Positions 56,607 through 64,000 of a DNA stretch of 64,000 bases are shown here, one piece after another. Positions within the stretch are counted from its first letter, which is position 1; each line of letters starts with the position of its first letter. Position numbers and translations under genes: made by a program. This DNA comes from Symbiodinium kawagutii (Eukaryota > Sar > Dinophyceae > Suessiales > Symbiodiniaceae): positions 60,293 through 124,292 of the forward strand of contig VSDK01006302.1 of the NCBI GenBank assembly GCA_009767595.1, in the 5' to 3' direction. A model generated the notes under the pieces. That model had not been told where the DNA came from, searched no databases, and saw only the letters and a list, made by a program, of their open reading frames with translations.

Positions 56607-57295
56607 CTGCGAAGGTGGGAAAATGACATCTATGATTAGTCGTTCATCATTAATTATGGCTGCATTCCAGGAAGATATCGATGATTCACCATGATGATTA
56701 ACTATGAAAACCAATGGTGAATAACACAATAACAATGGTGTTAACATATGGACTATAAAAGCATGAGAACTATGAGAACTATAAGCAATGGTGAATAGTA
56801 GTGGTGTTGACAATGACTGTGAATGACCATGATAGCGGTTGATGGACAAAGATGGTTGATCATTGTCAATCGTGGGGTTGACAGTGGGGTTGACAATGGT
56901 CGATGCTTCTTAATTAACTATTGTCATTCACTACCAGTTGTGTTACACCAATGGCTGATTGATGAAGCGACAATATTCAACACGTGTTTAAAGACAACGG
57001 TAATGTTGATAAAGGAAATAGATTAATAACAAAGTTCTGAATGATTGGCGACTCATGCTGGTTTGCAAATGGACAATACGATGATAGAGAAAATAGATGG
57101 TTTATTGTGGACAAGCACAGTTTTCACAATAGGAACGGGCAGGAATGGTTTGTGATGGCTATATGAATGAAAGTTCCATTGCTATTACCAAAATGAAAGA
57201 GCACCATTGTCGCCAAGATTTCCAAAATGATATCATTTGACTGTTCACAGCTCCATCGACGATGACCATGTGCCCTCCAAGCACTTGCACCCCAC

Positions 57296-57424
57296 CGCAG
57301 CACGGCATCCTGTCCTGTCCAACAAGGCGCCGTTGCCCGTGGCTGTGTACTTGTAGGTCACTGGCGAATCCAAGGTCAGGAGCTCTGTGGGACAGATCTG
57401 CTCGGTCAACTCCTGGTGGCACCG
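57296..57424 (-). CDS. Cys-rich exon of the giant gene
   Basis: The acceptor TATCAG|CGG and donor GCG|GTGGGGTGC give 43 phase-0 codons: RCHQELTEQICPTELLTLDS, then PVTYKYTATGNGALLDRTGC. Third positions are strongly G/C. Three Cys and a VTYKYTATG strand suggest an extracellular sandwich module. Confidence 0.65.
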
Positions 57425-57488
57425 CTGATAGGTGTAGCCCCGGTGCTGGTGACTGGTAACTCACCGTGGTTACAGAGGATATAAGCAG

Positions 57489-57600
57489 CTACCTGGTAGG
57501 GTTCATGACCATGGTAGTTATAACTTATAACCCAACATGGTTGTAGGGGATATCAGCTATCTTGTAGGGTCCATGACCATGGTTATAACCCAAGTGATGT
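57489..57600. repeat. Two-copy tandem repeat in intron
   Basis: Two copies of an element of about 73 bases containing AGCTAxCTGGTAGGGTTCAT / AGCTATCTTGTAGGGTCCAT, followed by GACCATGGT and ATAACCCAA. Confidence 0.6.
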
Positions 57601-59587
57601 GGAAACTATGCAGATTTTGGGGTAGCAGCACACCGACATAGGGCCTTTGCGTTTGCATGGATGCTTCATAGTATGTTTCGTAGTGGCAGTTGACAAATAT
57701 TGCATGGTTGCACCTCAAGTGTTGAATGATTTGCCGTTGGGCACCAGCTTGAAGGAATTGGTCCAGCTCCACAATGATCAATGCAACCCCCCATGAAGCA
57801 TACGGCATCCCTGAATAAATCCCAGTTGTGATTAACCGATGAAGGTTCTTTTCGTGGCTCAGGATGTCCCCTCCAAACAGGGTCTTGTCCTCAGCCAAAT
57901 CCATAAGCGTATGGGATTGCATAGTTGGGCCATGTTGGTGACTTCAGGAAATACTCGAGAGCTACGTCGTATGTGGCAAAATTCACCTCAAACTGACAAG
58001 TTGCCATTGAAATTCAACCATTTCTGCTCATGTTTGTTGTTCAAGGGCACAGGGCGGCAACCCACCACCGCCTGAAAGGGATAGCATAGGCAGTAGCCAG
58101 TGGCATCGTGCCTGACAGCAAATGATTCGATTAATGAATGCTTGAAAACATCACCTCGTCAAATTGCCTGATCAAGTTTCCATGAAGCCTGAGGACCGCA
58201 ACTTCAGTGCTCTGGTGATCACTGAGTTTAACTCTTGCTGTTACTGCATAGCTCGCTCCAAACGGTCGTGGATTGTTTGTCGTGCAGGTCATGCCCACAA
58301 CTCATGTCTGGCTTGAGCGCCTGGACCATTTCATTCAAGTGGATGCACCATGCGCACTCTTTCGGAATGGTTCACATACCCATCACTCTACCAGACTCAC
58401 AGATTGGTGTACACATGCCTGTGCCAAAACATGCATTTGTCAGCTACCCCCAAAATGCATGTCCTTTCGGCCCTGGCGACAATCAACAATCTGTTCAGAC
58501 AGTTCAAGAGCTTCCACTGCCACCACTTGTGATCCCGGGATCCGCAGCAGCCTAATGATGTACTGAGGAAGAGATCGCCCGTTCTGGGCACTTTTGGCCA
58601 CATGCATCTGCCAGTTGCAATCTCCATAGAGGCATTCCTCAGAAACTCAGCTCGTGTGGTGCTACCGGTGATGATGCCTGGTATCTGTTGAGGATTATGA
58701 TGACCCATGGCAATGCCAAGATTGTGCGTATACCCATGTCATGCAGCCCTGTTAAACCCGAAAATAAGCCAGCCATTGTTAGGGTTTGTATTTACCAAAT
58801 TTTTCTGGTAGAATTCCCAAAAGGCTCTACAATGCGGAAAATGCTTCGTGGTGTTTCAAGATGCGATCCCGCCAAGTCAAGCTTGACATGAGGATCATCA
58901 CATTGCTATCTATGGGTCGATCATGGTTAATACGAGCTCCGCATGGCAAATAGGAATTAACAGCTAATAGTGGTTGACAATCAACAGCCATAGGGTAACA
59001 AGTACACAGGGATACCCATTGCTTTCTGCACATCATTGACCAAGTTACACTTCAGTGATACTACTGTCTTACACTTTTCCCCAGCTGGAATTGCTTTTAG
59101 TGATCATATGATGAACCTCGAAAGTGATAGTACTATAGTACTTGGTCAGGATACTCATCATTTACCAGATTATGTTAAAAAAATCAAGATTTACGGGATT
59201 TGCCAGATTTTTTCAAGATATTCATGATTTACCAAGCCCTGCCCTGGTTGACCATGCTTCCCAGCTGCAATTTCCCTATCGGTCAATAACCACGACAACC
59301 ACTGTTAACCAGTACTAATCATCATTAACCAGGCACTTTTGTCGATCTCGCCGCACATATCTCATGACATCCGGGAAACAACCAAACTTCCAAGTTACAT
59401 GGCTTGATAAACATCCTGCACTTTTTGATAGGCATCAACCATGCAAGCAGGCCATCATCAACCGGTATCAACCATCACTAGCCATCACTAACCAGTCAGT
59501 CAGCCATCAACCACGCAGGCCATGCAGGCCATGGCAGCTCTCCAAGTGGCGTTGTTGTAGCCACTACGAAGTCCACCCGAGGCAAAC

Positions 59588-59638
59588 GTGTTGATCCACC
59601 CGATCTTTGCGGCGCGATCGTCGGAGATGAAGTCCACC
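59588..59638 (-). CDS. Exon of the giant gene
   Basis: The acceptor CTCGAG|G and donor AACAC|GTTTGCC give 51 bases (phase 2 at both ends), VDFISDDRAAKIGWINT. The frame is open further both ways (FVASFPIRLVSR before, FASGGLRSGYNNATW after) with good bias, so the exon may be larger. Confidence 0.5.
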
Positions 59639-60689
59639 CTCGAGACGAGACGGATGGGAAAGGAAGCGACAAATTTCAGTGGTTCCATTACGAACCGTCT
59701 TGCCGATATGGTAATAGAATATAGTACCGATTGTAGTGTTAAACTACAATTCTAACAAGATAATAATAGAACCGATTGTAGTGGTTGATACTTGTAGTTG
59801 TAACAAGAATGACATAGAATAACAATAGTAGTTAACAATAGTTTTGTGGTTGGTTGACTAATAATGCAACAATCGTACTTCTATCCAACAATAGTGGGTA
59901 GTAATAGTGCTGAACCAATTTTGTTGACAATCCAACAACCAGTTGAACAGCTGTAGGTGTCACTATTATGATTGACAACGATGCAAGAACAGTGATTCTA
60001 CTACTCCTGGCTTGATTACGGTGCTATCAGCTAATTGAACGCTGACGTAAAAACAATAATGCTTGATATCTGGACTTTGACTATGGGTTTAATTTTTGGG
60101 TGCTAATCCAAGTTAGAGCCAGTACTCCAGACATAAATTGCTGATGGCTGAAAGATGATCCTCCTGTAGTGGCAGTGGCAAGAAACAGGATTACGTCCTG
60201 GGAGAGGCAAAAGGATCACCTGGTTTTTAACCTGCGTGAAACGCATGGAAATTACAAACAATAGATACATCAAGAATTCAGGCTATAGGAAAGGATTCCT
60301 AATGCAAAACAGTAACAACCAGGGGAACATAAGTTCCAAGTATTTCGGTAAACGCAGCAAACCCTGGACATATCCAGAAAGAATGGCGGGAGAGGAGAAC
60401 GAGGAGTTGTCGTGATTGATACAATTATCTCTTTCGTAACGAGCTGCATGTGCTCTTTGGAGAAGAACAGAACCTCTGCACAATCCAACAAACATTGCCA
60501 ACTAAGCATAAGAAAGTGGCTCACAATCCAACAAAAGCGCTAAATGAACCAACACATTTCCTTGATTGATCATGCAACAGCAGTGCTTCCATTCCTCTCA
60601 GATTTGAGAGCAGTGAGTCACCAACACTATAGTGCTTGATGAACGCTTTATCCAACAACCGTCGGAGCCCTGAACGACCACCCCGTGGT

Positions 60690-60761
60690 TCAGTGCCAAG
60701 TGTCTTCGAGCCCTCGGCTTGTCCGAAATAGGTGCGGTATTGCAGGACGTTGCTCTCATCC
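60690..60761 (-). CDS. Exon with YxxYFG motif
   Basis: The acceptor CTTAGAG|GAT begins DESNVLQYRTYFGQAEGSKT and continues LGTEPRGG. The donor is unclear (around 60,690). VLQYRTYFG resembles VTHYHLYYG at 26,966. Confidence 0.5.
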
Positions 60762-61642
60762 TCTAAGCCTTCGATGTTCACCTGCCAAGCTTCAGCTCAA
60801 CGGCTTGGTGGCAACCGGTGGTAACCGCAACCATGTAAGGGTCCAATAGGTAGATGATCCCTCTAGCTGGGATGAAAGCAAACAAATATGAAGCCAAACC
60901 AAACAGATTGGTAAGCATTGCGACCGCAGAATATTCATGCATCTGCCAACCTGCTAGAAGCTTTCCCCGAATGGCTAGCAATTCTACCCAGTTTGAGGGA
61001 ACCTGGACCTACAGGACAGCCAAAAATCGGTCAGGAATGATCAATGTCCGGGTTAAACCACAGTTTATTGTGTTGCTTAGGCAACTTAAGTCTCTGTGAG
61101 GTACTGAAACATGTATCAAGCACAGCATTGATAGCAGTTGTTACTGTAGCTACAAGATTAAACTTATCTGGGGGTCAAGCTCCCATGTCATGGATCTTTT
61201 TCCATCGGGCCAAGCCAATCTCATTGTCACTCGCACGAACCAAGCAAACTGAGGCATTTCTGGGCTGTTGGTGTAACCGAATGCACCTGTATGAGCGAAG
61301 GTCAAACATGATTCACTCCAGTCACCAACATCCTACTGACCCTGGCTGTGGTCCCATCTTGAACCGGCCGATGCTTTGCCTTGGCTGGGTACCCGTAGGC
61401 AACGTCAACGGCTGTGCACGTGCTGTGACCCCTAATATATCAGGATCATTCAAGTACAAAAATGAGCTGAAACAACAATCACTCGCATGTTTGTACGTAA
61501 TTATTCATTTATCTATTTATTTATTTACTCATTTTCATATACATATATTATATTCATATATCAGCACTCATTTCACAACTGCTCTTTTCATGACTTCAGC
61601 AGAAGTTAGTCCTGTCGCGTCCCGCCTCTCCCCGCATGTAAC

Positions 61643-61699
61643 CAGCTCTGACGTCATGATCTTTGAAGGTCAAGGCTGCCACTTCAGAGCTCGGCAAAC
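61643..61699 (-). CDS. Short exon of the giant gene
   Basis: The acceptor TTCACCAG|GT and donor GCTG|GTTACATG give 57 bases (phase 1 at both ends), LPSSEVAALTFKDHDVRA. Coding may extend through YMRGEAGRDRT. Confidence 0.5.
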
Positions 61700-61930
61700 C
61701 TGGTGAAGTTCATGGTGGGTAGCCATCAACCGTGGCCATTCATGGTCAGTGATGGTGGTTAATGATGGTTAATAATGCCTGATACAGGACGATGATGGTT
61801 AAGGATTCATGAATGATCAATAATGGTAAAACCATTGCATAGTGCTAATCATGGTCAATAGTGTTTCGCAATGATTCACCAATCAGAATTGGAACAACCA
61901 TTCAAAGTGCGGCTAAAAATGGAAGAACGC

Positions 61931-62011
61931 GTCCAGATCAATTGCCCCGCCTGGGACTTGCAGGTCCATGACGTGCAGGTAGGTGCCTGGCGATTGCAAC
62001 GACGCAAGGCC
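61931..62011 (-). CDS. Exon of the giant gene, possible GC donor
   Basis: Acceptor GACGCAG|GGC; reads GLASLQSPGTYLHVMDLQVP, then GGAIDLD. Coding bias runs to GAC|GCGTTC (GC donor, 27 phase-0 codons); GT sites at CAC|GTCATGG or CAA|GTCCCA would truncate it. Confidence 0.5.
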
Positions 62012-62144
62012 CTGCGTCCCATGATCTCTGCGGCCCGCTGCAAGTGGTTCTCCTAGTCCTTTTGAAATGCGTCGAATATCAGACCCCTGAGTGGAATTGT
62101 AAGCGGCATTACAGTTGCATTTGTGTGAACAATCAGGAACTCAG

Positions 62145-62148
<4 letters not shown>

Positions 62149-62209
<61 letters not shown>

Positions 62210-62226
62210 ACAACAACAACAACAAC
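62149..62226. repeat. (AAC)n microsatellite
   Basis: About 25 AAC units with one GAC. With the GTT array at 51,252 this is the AAC/GTT class reported as abundant in some dinoflagellate genomes. Confidence 0.95.
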
Positions 62227-62669
62227 AGCAACCACTTTCGAACTGCATCAACAAGATATTTTTGTCACGCAGCCGGCTGGATGTGTACATGTGGGAGAAC
62301 AAACGTAAGGGAAATCATAAAGAAACACATAACGATTGTCTCCAAAGATGTCGGTGTCATTCGGTGTCTGTGTTTCCGTTTGTTCTTCGGCCTACACAAC
62401 AGTGTTTCAACAAATTTTTCTGTGGGGCCACGAGCAATGATAAAAAATGTCACCATCAAGCACCATCACGGAAGTACAACAAGGTCCCTTGAAGGTTTGC
62501 TATCGCTATTATCATCCCGCCTCAAGCCACTTGATGATAGTTTCTCATAATTATCACAATTTAAAGCCACTTGGTTTCCTACAACTCTTATGGTTCAAAG
62601 GCACTTCAACCAGCATTCCCCTTCTGAGTCATCGCGTGTCACATGGTTCAACCACACTCCTTGCAGCGC

Positions 62670-62813
62670 ACCTCCGGTGGTGGTGAGGTACATGGCAACT
62701 GCATAGAGTCGACCAGCTGTGAAGTGACATTCCGAGGCGCGCCAGATGTAGTAGGAACCCTCCTGAGCCACCGGTGCCCCCTCCAGTTTGACCAGGGTCG
62801 CAGATTGGTGAAA
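62670..62813 (-). CDS. Exon of the giant gene, possible GC donor
   Basis: The acceptor TTTTTGACAG|TTT begins FHQSATLVKLEGAPVAQEGS; it continues YYIWRASECHFTAGRLYAVA and MYLTTTGG. GGT|GCGCTGC (GC donor) closes 48 phase-0 codons; the only in-phase GT would cut inside the coding-biased stretch. Confidence 0.6.
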
Positions 62814-63263
62814 CTGTCAAAAACTGCCTGGCAAAACAATGGAGTCACTGCCATCTGAATTGGTATTTGTTCGTAGGGAATCCAGTTTTATCTATGTATT
62901 TGGTGACGTTGTGAATTACATTCCCAAGAGAGGGAAGAGATATTTACTCGCTAGGAGCAGCGTATGCTGACATACAGGTCTTTACGTTGTTCAGAAACGA
63001 AATATGCATACAAAACAAATCTAGATAATTGAAGATAGGTATTAATTACATCTAGTCACTATATAAGTGTACACACATGTTCTTGCAAGAGTCACCATGA
63101 CCTATTCGGTCTGAAATCGATCAATCCGCTGCATTTGGGAGCTGCGATCCGAGATCATGTCGGATCACTACACGGTACCCACAACTTAGGCACCAAGATG
63201 GCTGCATACCACTCAGATCTGACAAATCTTGATTTTTCGGTGCGACGGGTAGGATACCTATGG

Positions 63264-63280
63264 TATATATATATATATAT
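63264..63280. repeat. (TA)n microsatellite
   Basis: About eight TA units. Confidence 0.85.
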
Positions 63281-63360
63281 CTCTTGCATATATACATGTT
63301 GATAGATCCTTATGATCCAAATGAGTCAAACCCAAATATCCATCAAAGATTATCCATCAC

Positions 63361-63440
63361 ATGGGTCAATGATCACATCGATGAACTGCCCAGCAGACAA
63401 CCAGTTCTGGTCATTCCACAAGGATCCGCCAGGGCCCCGC
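63361..63440 (-). CDS. First exon of the giant gene visible in the window
   Basis: The acceptor CACTCTCAG|G and donor CCCAT|GTGATGG enclose RGPGGSLWNDQNWLSAGQFI, then DVIIDP. A longer alternative frame is open but has lower bias. No start codon or promoter was recognised upstream; the gene probably begins beyond 64,000. Confidence 0.5.
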
Positions 63441-64000
63441 CTGAGAGTGTCCAAAGATGCGGCAGCCAGGGTACATCACCTGGCTCCCAACATGACAAGG
63501 CTGGCTGCTCCAATGCTTTTTTGTGGTGAAACCAGCTAGAAATAGGTGATTTCCAAAATTTTCCAACCAAACATGAGCATGGTTGTATACATATCAATTT
63601 TGCTTGCTTGGATGCTCTCGCGGTGAAATTCACCACACCGAATGGTACATGACTGTTTCCCACTAAAACCACGCAGAAATGATGCACAGTTGCAACACTG
63701 AAAATCATTATTAATGTGGTTTGCATTTGATCAACTTCTGGCAAACCAAATTGGTCAACTTTGGCCTACCGAGACAACGAAATTTCTCAGCTGAACTGTG
63801 ATGGCAGGTGGAGAAACATCAAGATCATGTTTTTTTCACCGCGAAGGCAATGGCAGACTGACCATAACGGACCCCAGAACCATCGACACGGAAAATCAAC
63901 AGATCATATGACGGATCCTTGAAAACCAAATCAACCGTTGTACATTCATCTATGAAGAAACAAACATGTATCGAATCTACCCATCTAATCCATCTATCTA

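Larger units (their letters stand above)
1501..63440 (-). other. Unidirectional field of about 80 short exons: one giant gene or a cluster of genes
   Basis: Short islands with G/C-rich third positions and open minus-strand frames recur every 0.3-1.9 kb across the whole window, and nearly all have plausible minus-strand AG acceptors and GT (sometimes GC) donors. No convincing plus-strand coding exon was found. The deduced peptides are rich in Cys, Trp, Thr and aromatic beta-strand patterns, as in secreted or cell-surface modular proteins. Neither a start with signal peptide nor a final stop was recognised, so the gene probably continues beyond both edges. Whether it is one transcript or several cannot be decided from sequence alone. 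The exons are listed separately below. Confidence 0.6.
1..64000. other. Intronic background: CATCAACC/GGTTGATG-rich degenerate repeats
   Basis: Between the exons the sequence is AT-richer and dominated by degenerate words such as CATCAACC, ACCATCA, GGTTGATG and TGATGG, with scattered microsatellites. Stretches of more than 300 bases without an entry below are of this kind (for example 1-1500, 10,030-10,900, 16,670-17,800, 21,830-23,190, 35,880-37,550, 39,550-40,300, 57,430-59,580). I saw no tRNA, rRNA or recognisable transposase in them. Some hold open frames of 60-160 codons without codon bias; these are treated in the findings. Confidence 0.6.

Noticed and set aside
61044-61706. Plus-strand frame of 220 codons
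   Set aside because: No G/C third-position bias, runs through TA-rich sequence and overlaps a better minus-strand exon at 61,643.
62044-62550. Plus-strand frame of 168 codons with a poly-Asn run
   Set aside because: Open through the AAC microsatellite; codon use is not exon-like and the strand disagrees with all neighbours.

Overview
The window is eukaryotic nuclear DNA, most likely from a dinoflagellate or a similarly intron-heavy alga. It has very few long ORFs. Short islands of about 30-250 bases with G/C-rich third codon positions sit in an AT-richer background full of degenerate CATCAACC / GGTTGATG words and (GAT)n, (AAC)n and (GTT)n microsatellites. The islands read as exons. Many can be closed with an AG acceptor, often followed by G, and a GT donor; a few seem to need a GC donor. 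The lineage is an inference: no spliced-leader relic or histone/DVNP gene is visible. One 10-N assembly gap lies at 23,991-24,000.

Layout: every exon I could assign with any confidence (about 80) is on the minus strand, from about 63.4 kb down to 1.5 kb, separated by introns of roughly 0.3-1.9 kb. This is either one enormous gene running off both ends or a unidirectional cluster. Transcription runs from high to low coordinate. The encoded pieces look like extracellular beta-sandwich and carbohydrate-binding modules: a LamG/concanavalin-like piece (49.1-48.3 kb), a farnesoic-acid-O-methyltransferase-like (FAMeT, PF12248-type) module spread over exons at 9.65-8.04 kb, a discoidin/fucolectin-like tail (5.7 kb), a Thr-rich acidic linker (46.3 kb), and several recurrent short motifs (DPGxxYP, VFVDxS, TD[FY], YxxY[FY]G) that suggest degenerate repeats. 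No initiator Met with signal peptide and no terminal stop of the large gene was identified.

The only complete single-exon gene is a minus-strand 533-codon ORF at 32,595-34,196. It has two N-terminal membrane segments, a VOC/glyoxalase-like domain and a long uncharacterised C-terminal part. It lies between exons of the same strand, so it is nested in an intron or marks a gene boundary; the lack of introns suggests a retrogene. Next to it (31.8-32.5 kb) is an old, diverged duplication with about 400 bp offset.

The most unusual structural feature is the intron architecture. In transcript sense, many introns begin with GGTTGATGG-like sequence, often including the donor, and end with CCATCAACC-like sequence, so the two ends are complementary. 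Exon limits given here were read by eye from splice signals and codon bias and should be taken as approximate (about 15 bases, more where stated). Where two frames compete this is said.
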